Below, piece by piece: positions 16,776-25,262 of a stretch of 42,713 nucleotides of DNA; within the stretch, counting starts at the first letter, position 1, and each line of letters begins with the position of its first letter. The notes beneath the pieces are model-generated. The model saw only the letters and a program-made list of their open reading frames with translations, did no database searches and had not been told where the DNA came from. This stretch comes from Acidobacteriaceae bacterium (GTDB lineage: Bacteria > Acidobacteriota > Terriglobia > Bryobacterales > Bryobacteraceae), in the NCBI GenBank assembly GCA_019244055.1, contig JAFATG010000020.1:1-42713 (forward strand), given 5' to 3'. A program made the position numbers and the translations under genes.

Positions 16776-17516
16776 TCACGCCGTCTGCTCCAGGAATCGT
16801 TTTAGTTCCAAATTCGCTTTTTCGTAGCCCTCAAACGCTCTCTCGGCCTGCTTGAATTCCTTTGTGTGGACGCATCGCCGCGCCCCTTTATGTTCGGTTG
16901 GATACCGAAGGTGCAGCATCTCGTGGAACATAATGTAACTTACGAGCACCTTCGGCGCTGCCTGGCAGTCCAGTAGGCTGGTTATTACGATCACGTTGTG
17001 CGAGGGATCGTAGTGTCCCAGCGTTCTTCGAGACGGTCTTAAGCTCCAGCCGAGCTCCGGCCTCGCCATCAGACCGTGAAAATAGAGGAAGTTTAAGTCC
17101 TCGAAGATTTGCACCAGATCATAAGACTTTCCATGCGGAGGCGAATAAGCCTTCCAACCCCGCTCGCGTTTGACTAGGTGGATTGTCTTGCGAATATCGG
17201 CGCGATTCAAATAGCGCCGGTATCGCGCTACAACGGCGGGATCGGGTTCCTTGCGAAACAACTTGCAAATTAGAATGAATGCCAACGCTTCCTGTATCGG
17301 AGCCGGGGCGTTCTCGAGAAGATCGGTGACATCGACTCGCAGCCGTCCTTCCTCGAGCCGGATTCGACTATTCGCGTTCGCATATTTGCGAAAGCGAACC
17401 GCTATTTCGGGCAAAGCTGTTCGAGGTTTGATCGTGCGGAAAACACGCGTGTAAATCTGTTCGACCGACTCAAAAAAAAGAGCAGTCTCGATTTGCATTT
17501 TCACCAACTGTAACAT
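16776..17516 (-). CDS. SprT-like / DUF45-type zinc metallopeptidase
   Basis: The 246-residue protein has the metal-binding HEMLH in SYIMFHEMLHLRYP near residue 195 and a third candidate ligand His in CVHTKEFKQAERAF, the layout of SprT-like and YgjP/DUF45 proteins. The N-terminal half is helical with LLENAPAPIQEALAFILICKLF, and the middle contains FEDLNFLYFHGLMARPELGWS, a frequent SprT-domain start. No signal peptide or membrane helix is seen, so it is cytoplasmic. Relatives include proteases of DNA-protein crosslink repair, but the substrate here cannot be inferred. It is divergent from fabH. Confidence 0.75.
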   Translation of the reverse strand: MLQLVKMQIETALFFESVEQIYTRVFRTIKPRTALPEIAVRFRKYANANSRIRLEEGRLRVDVTDLLENAPAPIQEALAFILICKLFRKEPDPAVVARYRRYLNRADIRKTIHLVKRERGWKAYSPPHGKSYDLVQIFEDLNFLYFHGLMARPELGWSLRPSRRTLGHYDPSHNVIVITSLLDCQAAPKVLVSYIMFHEMLHLRYPTEHKGARRCVHTKEFKQAERAFEGYEKANLELKRFLEQTA

Positions 17517-17585
17517 GGTGATTCGGATTGCTTTTCTCTAACAGAGACAAACCGAGACACGAACCGCGGAGAGGATAACTCACGT

Positions 17586-18572
17586 TTGCCTAAAGCCAAA
17601 ATCAGTGCCTTGGGTTGCTTCGTTCCCCCAGGCGTTTTGACCAACGACGATCTCTCCCGAATGGTAGAGACTAACGACCAATGGATTGTTGAACGAACTG
17701 GTATTCGGGAGCGCCATATAGCCGAGCCAAGCATTGCCACCTCCGATATGGCGACCGCGGCAGCGCGCGAAGTACTGAATCAAAGAGGAATCGGAGCAGC
17801 GGAACTAGATGCCATCATCGTATGCACTGTCACCCCTGACATGCTTTTCCCTTCGACGGCCTGCCTTGTTCAAGACCAACTCGGAGCCGTCAGCGCTTGG
17901 GGTTTCGACTTAGTAGCGGCTTGTTCGGGGTTTGTTTATGGGTTGACGGTGGGCGCACACCTGGTTGGATCTGGTACTCATCGCAAAGTGCTGGTTATCG
18001 GTGCGGACACTATGTCACGCATTTTGGATTACACCGACCGAACCACTTGCGTTCTCTTTGGAGATGCCGGTGGTGCGTTTCTCATCGAGCCTTCCGCTGA
18101 CGAGTCCGGATTCATCGGACATCTGAACGAAATTGACGGTTCCGGCGGCCAGTTTTTGTGCATGCCTGCCGGCGGGAGCCGTATGCCCGCAAGTCGTGAG
18201 ACTGTCGATCGGCGCCTCCATTATGTCAAGCAGGAAGGCGGTCAGGTCTTCAAATTTGCAGTGCGGAAGATGTTTGAGATCTGTGAAGCACTGCTCGAGA
18301 AACACAGCTTCAAAGCGTCGGATGTAAAGCTTCTGATCCCCCACCAGGCAAACAAGCGAATTATCACCGCAACCGCCAACCGGCTCGGGTTAAAGGAAGA
18401 GAACGTCGTTCTAAATATCGATAAGTACGGGAACACTACCGCCGCAACGATTCCCTTAGCCACACGCGATGCCGTTGCGGAGGGACGACTCAACAAAGGC
18501 GACTTGGTGCTTTTCGCTGCTGTGGGCGCAGGCTATACAGCCGGTGCGAATCTGTGGCGCTGGGCCTATTAG
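17586..18572 (+). CDS. fabH: Beta-ketoacyl-ACP synthase III FabH
   Basis: FabH condenses acetyl-CoA (or a branched primer) with malonyl-ACP to start fatty-acid synthesis. The catalytic triad is clear: Cys113 in AACSGFVYGL, His253 in IPHQANKRI, and Asn283 in YGNTTAATIPLA. NDQWIVERTGIRERH near residue 30 is also typical. The start is a TTG at 17586, supported by GGAGAGGA about nine bases upstream. The 328-residue length is normal. It stands apart from other fab genes (fabG is 6 kb away). Its stop interlocks by four bases with the convergent lytic transglycosylase. Confidence 0.94.
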   Translation: MPKAKISALGCFVPPGVLTNDDLSRMVETNDQWIVERTGIRERHIAEPSIATSDMATAAAREVLNQRGIGAAELDAIIVCTVTPDMLFPSTACLVQDQLGAVSAWGFDLVAACSGFVYGLTVGAHLVGSGTHRKVLVIGADTMSRILDYTDRTTCVLFGDAGGAFLIEPSADESGFIGHLNEIDGSGGQFLCMPAGGSRMPASRETVDRRLHYVKQEGGQVFKFAVRKMFEICEALLEKHSFKASDVKLLIPHQANKRIITATANRLGLKEENVVLNIDKYGNTTAATIPLATRDAVAEGRLNKGDLVLFAAVGAGYTAGANLWRWAY

Positions 18573-19231
18573 GGCCGTTCTGTCGGTCCGGTTTGGGTGT
18601 GGCGCTTCTGCTGCCGCTCGTATTCCCTGAGCACTTTGACGACATAGCGCCGCGTCTCCTCATACGGCGGTACTCCACCGAATTTCGAGACGGCATTCGG
18701 TCCGGCGTTATAGGCCGCCAGTGCTAATACGGAATCGCCTTGGTACTTAAGCAAAAGCGTTCGTAAATACTTAGCGCCGCCCCTCGCGTTATCGCGCTCG
18801 CCTTGAGGGTTGACGCCGAGATCGGCGCCTGTTGCCGGCATTAGCTGCATCAGGCCGACGGCGCCTCGCACGGATATCGCCTGCGGCCGCATTCCGGACT
18901 CCACCTTGGCCACGCTGGTCACGAAATCGGCTGGGAGGCCCTGCTCGATGGCGGCGCGCCGGATCACTTCTTCAATGGTCGGAGCTCCCTCTTTGAGTCG
19001 CGATTTTGCACCCGGACCGGGGTCGTCAGAAGTTCCTTCGATGGTGGAGATTTGAGCTGCCGGGATCTCCAGCGTCCCCGCGCCGATATAGCAAAGAACC
19101 GAGTCTTTTTCCTGGCTGTGCGAATCTGCTTCCAGGCAAAAACCCGTCTTTAGACACACCGTCTCTCTTGCCGAACAAAGTGCTGCTATTGAGAGGAAGA
19201 CAACTGAAATCCAGCAGAGGCGGCCAGTCAT
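18569..19231 (-). CDS. Lytic transglycosylase (SLT domain), exported
   Basis: The protein cleaves the glycan strands of peptidoglycan. An N-terminal signal peptide (MTGRLCWISVVFLSIAALCSA) is followed by a ~70-residue cysteine-containing spacer, then an SLT domain from about residue 90: LPADFVTSVAKVESGMRPQ with catalytic Glu, GLMQLMPATGADLGVN, NARGGAKYLRTLL and LALAAYNAGPNAVSKFGGVPPYEETRRYV. At 220 residues it is a small single-domain enzyme. Its ATG overlaps the stop of the upstream 86-aa gene (ATGA), implying coupling. It ends interlocked with fabH. Confidence 0.9.
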   Translation of the reverse strand: MTGRLCWISVVFLSIAALCSARETVCLKTGFCLEADSHSQEKDSVLCYIGAGTLEIPAAQISTIEGTSDDPGPGAKSRLKEGAPTIEEVIRRAAIEQGLPADFVTSVAKVESGMRPQAISVRGAVGLMQLMPATGADLGVNPQGERDNARGGAKYLRTLLLKYQGDSVLALAAYNAGPNAVSKFGGVPPYEETRRYVVKVLREYERQQKRHTQTGPTERP

Positions 19232-19488
19232 CGCTCGCGGCTCAGAATCTCCTCTCGATACTCTTCCATCTCTCGTTCCATCGATAGCGCTGTATCGGCA
19301 TCCAACAAGCTGAGTTCGTGCTCGAGCAACGTCGAGGATACTAACGTCTTCACCGCAATTTCGGCGATACTGCTGTTCTTGCCGTATCGGGTGGTGAACA
19401 GATCTGAGACGTCCTGCAACTGCTTCCTGATACTTGACAGGTATCGGGCCATGGCAGCGTGTTCGTCCCGGCTCAAGGGATACTCCAC
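19228..19488 (-). CDS. Small helical protein co-translated with the lytic transglycosylase, 86 aa
   Basis: The open frame reaches 19536, but a GTG at 19488 is preceded by AAGGAG at five-base spacing, so I place the start there. The 86-residue product is charged and predominantly helical (DEHAAMARYLSSIRKQLQDVSDLF ends before a Gly/Asn/Ser turn), with a second helix of heptad-like character (LLEHELSLLDADTALSMERE). No signal or membrane segment is seen. No family is recognised. The four-base overlap with the transglycosylase gene suggests a shared transcript. Confidence 0.6.
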   Translation of the reverse strand: MEYPLSRDEHAAMARYLSSIRKQLQDVSDLFTTRYGKNSSIAEIAVKTLVSSTLLEHELSLLDADTALSMEREMEEYREEILSRER

Positions 19489-19631
19489 GTGCGCTCCTTT
19501 TTTGATGGCTTTAGGCTTAGGGCCATTTTGGCACAATGCGCAAGCATTTACTACGGCAAAAACAGGCCTAATCTATGGAATTTACCTAGTCCCGCGCAAA
19601 ATTCTTGTTCGACGGTACGATTGGCAGTGTA

Positions 19632-20823
19632 ATGGGGCGATCCTCCGCGATTGAATGTGGCCGATGTTTCAAAAGCCTGCCCGCGAATCAGGTTCTAAAC
19701 GCGTGTCAATGCGGCGGTCTCCTCCTGGTTCGTTACGATCTCGTTTCAATCGCACGCGGCTGGCCGCGCGACGAACTGAAAACCGCTCCTGCTAGCATGT
19801 GGCGCTATGCGCCGGTCCTGCCTGCCGAGGCCGATGAAGCCATTACTTTGCAGGAGGGTTGGACACCACTGATCCGGACGGCAGGCCTCGGAAGGGCTCT
19901 CGGTGCGGAGAATCTGTTCGTGAAGGACGAGAGCCGGAATCCGACGGGTTCATTGAAGGCGCGCGGTGCTTGTTGCGCAGTGACCATGGCGCATAAGCAG
20001 GGCATTCGCAAACTGACCATAAGGTCGGTAGGAAACGCTCCGGGAGCGCTTGCTGCCTACGCCGCGGCGGCCGGCTTCGAAACGCGTATTTTCATGCCCG
20101 GCGATGTGCCGCAATCAAATTTCATTGAGTGCAAGGCATTCGGCGCGACTGTAACTCTTGTTGATCGATTGCAAGCCCCATGAGAGCTGGCTTGACGGCA
20201 GCAGTCTACAGAAACCGTACTGGCTCGAAGGCCAGAAAACGATGGGCTATGAGCTGGCCGAGCAGTGCGATTGGAAGCTCCCCGATGCCGTTGTTTACCC
20301 CTGCGGCACGGGGATAGGTCTGATCGGGATATGGAAAGCATTCGAGGAGATGCAGGAACTCGGCTGGATCGGGAGCGCGCGGCCTCAAATGGTTGCGGTG
20401 CAAGCCACCGGATGCCAGCCCATTGTTCGGGCCTTCGAGCAAAATGCCGCGGAAACGGAGCGCTGGAACAATGCTCACACGGTAGCTGACGGCCTCCGCG
20501 TCCCGAAACCAATCAGCGACTTTCTTGTACTCCGTGCCATTCGCGAGAGTCACGGTACGGCGATCGCTATTTCAGAGGAAGAAATGTTGGATGCCGCCCT
20601 GCTGATGTCTACCTCTGCAGGCATCTTTGCCGGCCCTGAAGGCGGGGCTTGTGTAGCTGCCGCGAAGCGGCTGCTCAAGACAGGTTTTCTTAAGTCCACT
20701 CATTGCATCGTGCTCTTCAACACGGGGTCTGGCCGTAAGTATCTAGAGGCATTCTCTACGCGCTTTCCACGGCACGCGATCAGTGAGCAAGACAAGCTCG
20801 GCGGGTTGATTACGCCTCGCTAG
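19632..20823 (+). pseudogene. thrC: Threonine synthase-like gene, frame-disrupted near 20160
   Basis: Two adjacent frames together encode a threonine synthase-like PLP enzyme. The first (19632-20183) has zinc-ribbon-like cysteines (IECGRCF, NACQCGG), the PLP lysine Lys109 in NPTGSLKARG, and FIECKAFGATVTLVD, then stops. The second (from about 20158 to 20823) resumes with SSLQKPYWLEGQKTMGYELAEQ and runs to a normal end. At the join, roughly seven residues expected between LVDGLIxDC and GWFDxSTL are missing, so a small deletion rather than a single-base slip fits best. Glycine-loop positions also look altered (SVGNAPGA, YPCGTGIGLIG). It is probably a pseudogene, but an assembly error or programmed frameshift is not excluded. 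ATG 19632 is chosen; TTG 19605 is possible. Confidence 0.75.
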
Positions 20824-20993
20824 CGCGTTGGAGCCCGGTAAAACTGCGGATAGAGCATGCTCCCACTCTTTCTGTAAGTTATGGGACGATAGAAGGAAGT
20901 TTTGGAGTTCGCGGCTTCCCACCTTTGGAGTGACCCCGTCTAGATCGCCCAATCCAGGTATTTGGTTCCCGAACAACAGTTAAGGAGATGTGA

Positions 20994-21311
20994 GTGACAA
21001 AGCTGTTCGTAGGCAATCTGCCCTACAAAGCTACTGATAGCGATCTGCAAGCCTTCTTCGCGGAAGCGGGTATTCAGGTCGATAGTGTGAATATTCTTCG
21101 TGATCGCTTCAGCGGAGAGGCGCGCGGATTCGGATTTGTGGAAATTAACGACGATGCCGTGGCGACCCAGGCCATTCAGACCTGCAACGGTCGCGCCCTG
21201 ATGGGCCGTGCGCTCGTCGTAAACGAAGCTCGCCCACCTGAGCGGCGCGAGCAACAGTCGGCCGGCGGTGGACGCCAACGCGACTTCGGAGGCAGTAGGA
21301 ACCGCTGGTAA
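20994..21311 (+). CDS. RRM-type RNA-binding protein
   Basis: A single RNA-recognition motif fills residues 2-80: RNP2 is KLFVGNLPYKA and RNP1 is ARGFGFVEI, with aromatic residues at the expected RNA-stacking positions. The tail (81-105) is rich in Gly, Arg and Gln and is likely disordered, as in cyanobacterial and acidobacterial Rbp proteins. The start is a GTG at 20994 supported by AAGGAG. It probably binds single-stranded RNA; such proteins are often cold-induced, but no regulatory element is visible here. The 170 bases upstream hold no recognised gene. Confidence 0.9.
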   Translation: MTKLFVGNLPYKATDSDLQAFFAEAGIQVDSVNILRDRFSGEARGFGFVEINDDAVATQAIQTCNGRALMGRALVVNEARPPERREQQSAGGGRQRDFGGSRNRW

Positions 21312-21322
21312 GGTTGTCTAAA

Positions 21323-22480
21323 TCATCGATTCGCATCCTGAATTCTTCCTTTCCATTGGCCCCCTTTGCCTTTCCAATAGCTGATGGCGGAATGGATGGT
21401 AGCGCCTGCGTAAAATACGGCGATTGCCGGCAGCGCTAGGCTCCACCACACAGGCAGTTCGTAGAATCGGACCATCGGGATGTAAGCAACGCTCATCAGC
21501 AGCCACGCGGCGGCCGCGAGCACCAGCGGTACGATGCGCCCACAAAACAGCAGGGTGATCGGTGCGATGTACGTAATGAACAGTCCTGCAATTGTCCCGA
21601 CGAGCAAGCCTGTTGAATGCCGTAGTTGACTGAACGCCGTTCGTGAGATCAGATGTTCGATTTCCCGGAAGCTGCTGTAGTTTCGAATACTGCGCGTCTC
21701 TTCCGTCAGACCCATCCAGAGTCGACCGCCGCTGGTTTTAACGGCATTGGCTAGTGAGCAGTCATCGATAACCTCGTTGCGAATCGCTCTGATTCCCCCG
21801 ATTCGTCTCAGCGCCTCTGGACGAATCAGAATACAACCACCTGCCGCCCCTGCTGTCCGCGCCTTTGGATTGGCAATCCATAGTGGCGGATAGAGCATGA
21901 GAAAGAAGAACACGAATGCCGGAATCAGCGCGTTTTCCGCGAAACTCCGGTTAGCCAGCTTGACCATATACGAAGCCAGATCGCAATCATAAGCTTCCGC
22001 CACTGCAATCAGTCCGGCAACACTTTTGGGCGCATGAACGATATCGGCATCTGTGAATAAAAGGTAATCCGGCGCGGATTCGAGTGCGCGATCCACTCCT
22101 TGCGCGAGAGCCCACAGCTTCCCCGTCCAGCCGGGCTCGAGCGGCTGACCCTTCAGAACGACCAGTTGCTCCGTCGCGTGCAGTTCCTCCGCGGCTGCCC
22201 TGGCTGCGTCCGCAGTACCATCTGTGCTCGCGTCATCGACCATCACTACGCGCAGCGGGGGCTCAATCTGCTGCTGCAGCAAAGATGAAATCGCTTTTCC
22301 GATTGAGTCCCCTTCGTTGCGCGCCGGAACGGCTGCAACTACCTCCCTGCCTTCAACGAATGGCAGTCCCATAGGCCGCATCTGTTTGGACACGCGCCAG
22401 AACCAGCCGCGCCCGAACAGCAGGTAGATCCAGATGACAAGCGGTACTGCGGCGAAAGCAATCAGCACGGCTACTTTCAA
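21323..22480 (-). CDS. hpnB: Glycosyltransferase family 2, hopanoid-associated HpnB type
   Basis: The 385-residue protein has an N-terminal membrane helix (3-22), a GT2 catalytic domain with VVAAVPARNEGDSI, VVMVDDASTDGTAD and the metal-binding LFTDADI, and three or more C-terminal helices (about 290-365). QPLEPGWTGKLWALAQGV and the LISRTAFSQLRHS segment match the pattern I know for HpnB, a glycosyltransferase often found with hopanoid genes. No squalene-hopene cyclase is in the window. Its ATG overlaps the aguA stop by four bases, so it belongs to the aguB-aguA transcript. The sugar and acceptor are unknown. Confidence 0.8.
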   Translation of the reverse strand: MKVAVLIAFAAVPLVIWIYLLFGRGWFWRVSKQMRPMGLPFVEGREVVAAVPARNEGDSIGKAISSLLQQQIEPPLRVVMVDDASTDGTADAARAAAEELHATEQLVVLKGQPLEPGWTGKLWALAQGVDRALESAPDYLLFTDADIVHAPKSVAGLIAVAEAYDCDLASYMVKLANRSFAENALIPAFVFFFLMLYPPLWIANPKARTAGAAGGCILIRPEALRRIGGIRAIRNEVIDDCSLANAVKTSGGRLWMGLTEETRSIRNYSSFREIEHLISRTAFSQLRHSTGLLVGTIAGLFITYIAPITLLFCGRIVPLVLAAAAWLLMSVAYIPMVRFYELPVWWSLALPAIAVFYAGATIHSAISYWKGKGGQWKGRIQDANR

Positions 22481-23535
22481 GCGGGCTGCTGCTGCGTCAT
22501 GCAGTGTAGAGTTCCCAGGCCCAATACCAAGTCCGTTGCGGCGATTCCGATTACCTTGCGGGAAGGGAATAGTTCGGCCAGTTTGTTCAGAGCCACGCGA
22601 TCGTTGGCATCATTAAATGTCGGGACCAATACCAGGCCGTTTGCGATATAGAAATTCGCATAACTTGCAGGCAGACGTTGATTGTCAAAATATACCGGCT
22701 CCGGCGTTGGCAGCGTCTCCACTCTGAGGGGCCTTCCGTCCTGATCGCGCATTTCACTCAGCAGCGCCCGGTTTTCTTTGAGTGGTTCGTAGTTTGGGTC
22801 CGCGGGATTGTCTTCGCTTACGATCACCACCGTTCGCTCATCCGTGAATCGAGCCAAATCGTCGACATGTCCGTGAGTATCGTCCCCAGCAATTCCGTTC
22901 CGCAGCCAAAGCGTGTTTCGAATGCCGAGGTAGTCGCGAAAGATTCGCTCCATGTCCGTGCGATCCAATCCCGGATTTCGGGCTTGCACCTCGCTGAGTA
23001 AACACTCTTCCGTAGTCAGCAGCGAGCCTGCGCCATTCACATCGATGCTCCCTCCCTCGAGCACAACGTGTGTTCCCCGCCGTTCCGGTATCCACATTCT
23101 CAACGCGAGCTTCTGCGCGAGCAACTCTGGCACAAGGTCATCGTTCTTCGCATTCGGATATTTCGCCCATCCATTGAATCGCCAGTTCAAGATGGCGTGT
23201 TCTCGATTCTCCCCACGCACGAAAATAGGGCAGAAGTCGCGAGTCCAGCTTCGGTCAGTCCTGATCGTGAAAAACTCGACAGCCGCAAGCTCGGCCCCTG
23301 ATTTTTTCAGAACCTGCCGAGCCTTCTGTTCGGCCTCTGAGCCCTCGACTAGAATGCGTACTCGCTCGACGCGCGAGAGATGACGAACAATCTCGCCGTA
23401 AACCCATTGGATGGGAGCGAACTTCCCCGGCCAATCCCTAATTTCATGTGGCCAGGCGAGCCACGTTGCCTCGTGCGGTTCCCATTCCGCCGGCATGCGG
23501 AAACCAAGCGAAGTCGGTGTTTCCTGCTCTTGCAT
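22477..23535 (-). CDS. aguA: Agmatine deiminase
   Basis: It hydrolyses agmatine to N-carbamoylputrescine and ammonia. The 352-residue protein opens with MPAEWEPHEATWLAWP (14-29), has DRSWTRDFCPIFV and ENREHAILNWRFNGWAKY, a catalytic His region in GDDTHGHVDDLARF, and the nucleophile Cys345 in GTLHCMTQQQP at the C-terminus. Length and motifs are standard for the family (peptidyl-arginine deiminase superfamily). aguB ends three bases upstream and hpnB begins by overlap downstream. Together AguA and AguB turn agmatine into putrescine; arginine decarboxylase is not in the window. Confidence 0.93.
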   Translation of the reverse strand: MQEQETPTSLGFRMPAEWEPHEATWLAWPHEIRDWPGKFAPIQWVYGEIVRHLSRVERVRILVEGSEAEQKARQVLKKSGAELAAVEFFTIRTDRSWTRDFCPIFVRGENREHAILNWRFNGWAKYPNAKNDDLVPELLAQKLALRMWIPERRGTHVVLEGGSIDVNGAGSLLTTEECLLSEVQARNPGLDRTDMERIFRDYLGIRNTLWLRNGIAGDDTHGHVDDLARFTDERTVVIVSEDNPADPNYEPLKENRALLSEMRDQDGRPLRVETLPTPEPVYFDNQRLPASYANFYIANGLVLVPTFNDANDRVALNKLAELFPSRKVIGIAATDLVLGLGTLHCMTQQQPA

Positions 23536-23538
23536 CGG

Positions 23539-24453
23539 CTAGCCGAGCCAGCGGTTCGTGATGGGCGAATAGGCATCAATGCGGCGGTCGCGCAAAAAGG
23601 GCCAGTTTCGCCGCACTTCATCCATCTGTTTCGGATCGCATTCCGCCACCAGCACCTTTTCTTCATTTGCCGGAGCTTGGACCATCACGCGCCCAAACGG
23701 GTCCGCAAGAAATGAGTTTCCCCAAAATTCTAGGCCGTTCCCGGGCGGTCCTTCGAATCCGGTCCGGTTAACTGCAGCCACAAAGACGCCGTTAGCAATA
23801 GCGTGGGCACGTTGGATAGTCCGCCAGGCGTCAAGCTGCGCTTCGCCGTACAGTTGCTTCTCCGAAGGATGCCATCCGATCGCGGTCGGATAAAACAATA
23901 CGTTCGCACCCTGCAAGCTCGTGATACGAGCACCTTCCGGATACCACTGGTCCCAGCAAACCAGCACGCCGATCCTCGAATACCGCGTCTCGAAATTCTG
24001 GAATCCAAGATCGCCGGGCGTGAAGTAGAACTTCTCGTAATACAGTGGATCATCCGGTATGTGCATTTTGCGATATATACCGACCAGGGATCCGTCCGCA
24101 TCCAGGATCGCCGCTGTGTTGTGATAGAGCCCCTGCGCCCGTTTCTCAAACAGGGATGCCACGATCGAAACCTTCAGCTCTTTCGCAACTGCCGCGAGCG
24201 CTTCCGTAGATGGACCAGGTATGGTTTCCGCCAAATCAAAGAGTGCGGCATTCTCCTCGCGGCAGAAATATTGGCTGCGAAACAGCTCCTGCAAACAAAC
24301 GACCTCGGCTCCGTTTGCTGCCGCTTCACGAATCCCGGCAATCGCCTTGTTCAAGTTCGCGTCCGGATCCGTCGAGCAGCTCATCTGCACAAGTCCGACG
24401 TTGAATTTTGAATCGCGGCGCGCTCCTGGCGCCACTGTAGCTGTAGGCATCAT
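23539..24453 (-). CDS. aguB: N-carbamoylputrescine amidase
   Basis: AguB converts N-carbamoylputrescine to putrescine, carbon dioxide and ammonia. It is a nitrilase-superfamily protein of 304 residues with the Glu-Lys-Cys triad: Glu56 in VVCLQELFRSQYFC, Lys129 in YRKMHIPDD, and Cys166 in IGVLVCWDQWYPE. RSQYFC, PLYYEKFYFTPGD and FYPTAIGWHP are typical of the plant-type/bacterial AguB subgroup. aguA follows after three bases, which fixes the pathway assignment. The first ~17 residues look like an unstructured extension, so a start a few codons later is possible. Confidence 0.93.
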   Translation of the reverse strand: MMPTATVAPGARRDSKFNVGLVQMSCSTDPDANLNKAIAGIREAAANGAEVVCLQELFRSQYFCREENAALFDLAETIPGPSTEALAAVAKELKVSIVASLFEKRAQGLYHNTAAILDADGSLVGIYRKMHIPDDPLYYEKFYFTPGDLGFQNFETRYSRIGVLVCWDQWYPEGARITSLQGANVLFYPTAIGWHPSEKQLYGEAQLDAWRTIQRAHAIANGVFVAAVNRTGFEGPPGNGLEFWGNSFLADPFGRVMVQAPANEEKVLVAECDPKQMDEVRRNWPFLRDRRIDAYSPITNRWLG

Positions 24454-24490
24454 TTATTCAGCCCGTTCTATGATCGGTAGCCTCTTCGCG

Positions 24491-25225
24491 CTACATGTAA
24501 ATGCCACCGTTGACGTCGAGAACGTGCCCGGTGATGAAACCTGCCTCTTCGCTAACCAGAAATTTCACAGCGCTCGCCACATCTTCCGGTGTACCCATCC
24601 GTCTCAAGGGCGTGTTGCTGATCATCTTCTGCATTAATTCATTGCTCAGGCCAACCGTCATATCTGTCCCGATAAACCCCGGTGCGACCGCATTGACAGT
24701 TATGTTGCGGCTTCCCACTTCTTGCGCTAAGGATTTCGTTAATCCAATCAATCCCGCCTTTGAAGCCACATAATTCGCTTGTCCGGGATTGCCCATTTCG
24801 CCGACCACCGACGTGATGTTCACCACACGTCCCCATCGCTCCCGCATCATGCCTGGCAGTACCTGTTGTGTCGCGTAAAACGAGCCGCTCAGATTCGTCT
24901 GTAGGACCACCTCCCAATCGGCCTGCTTCATGCGCACTGCGAGGCCGTCTTTCGCAATTCCGGCATTATTCACCAGGATGTCAATGCGTCCGAATTCCTT
25001 CGATGCTTTAGAAAATCCCGCCCCGATGGATTGATGGCTTGACAGATCGACTTCGATCACAAATGTTTCCGCGCCGTTTTGCCGCATATCTGCGGAAATC
25101 TCCTCCAGTTTTTGCGCGGATCGCGCTGCCAGGATCACCCGATAGCCCGCACTGGCCAGAACTTGCGCGCAGACCTTCCCGATTCCGCGCGTCGCGCCTG
25201 TGACCAACGCCGTTCGTTTGCCCAT
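24491..25225 (-). CDS. fabG: 3-oxoacyl-ACP reductase FabG
   Basis: FabG reduces 3-oxoacyl-ACP in fatty-acid elongation with NADPH. The SDR features are complete: TGATRGIG (10-17) for the dinucleotide, NNAG (86-89), Ser139 in NITSVVGEMG, and Tyr152/Lys156 in NYVASKAG. NAVAPGFIGTDMT and the C-terminal GHVLDVNGGIYM are typical of FabG itself rather than a general SDR. 244 residues is standard. It is divergent from the UbiD gene and lies 37 bases upstream of aguB, so read-through into the putrescine genes is possible. Confidence 0.92.
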   Translation of the reverse strand: MGKRTALVTGATRGIGKVCAQVLASAGYRVILAARSAQKLEEISADMRQNGAETFVIEVDLSSHQSIGAGFSKASKEFGRIDILVNNAGIAKDGLAVRMKQADWEVVLQTNLSGSFYATQQVLPGMMRERWGRVVNITSVVGEMGNPGQANYVASKAGLIGLTKSLAQEVGSRNITVNAVAPGFIGTDMTVGLSNELMQKMISNTPLRRMGTPEDVASAVKFLVSEEAGFITGHVLDVNGGIYM

Positions 25226-25262
25226 GATTCCCTCTCATGATAATTGGTGTAATCAACTCCAG

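Noticed and set aside
19605-19633. TTGTTC and TGTAAT with 17-base spacing upstream of the threonine synthase gene
   Set aside because: The -10 would overlap the chosen ATG, so the transcript would start inside the gene.
20853-20862. GAGCATGCTC palindrome after the threonine synthase gene
   Set aside because: It is self-complementary without a loop and without a T-run, so it is not a convincing terminator or operator.
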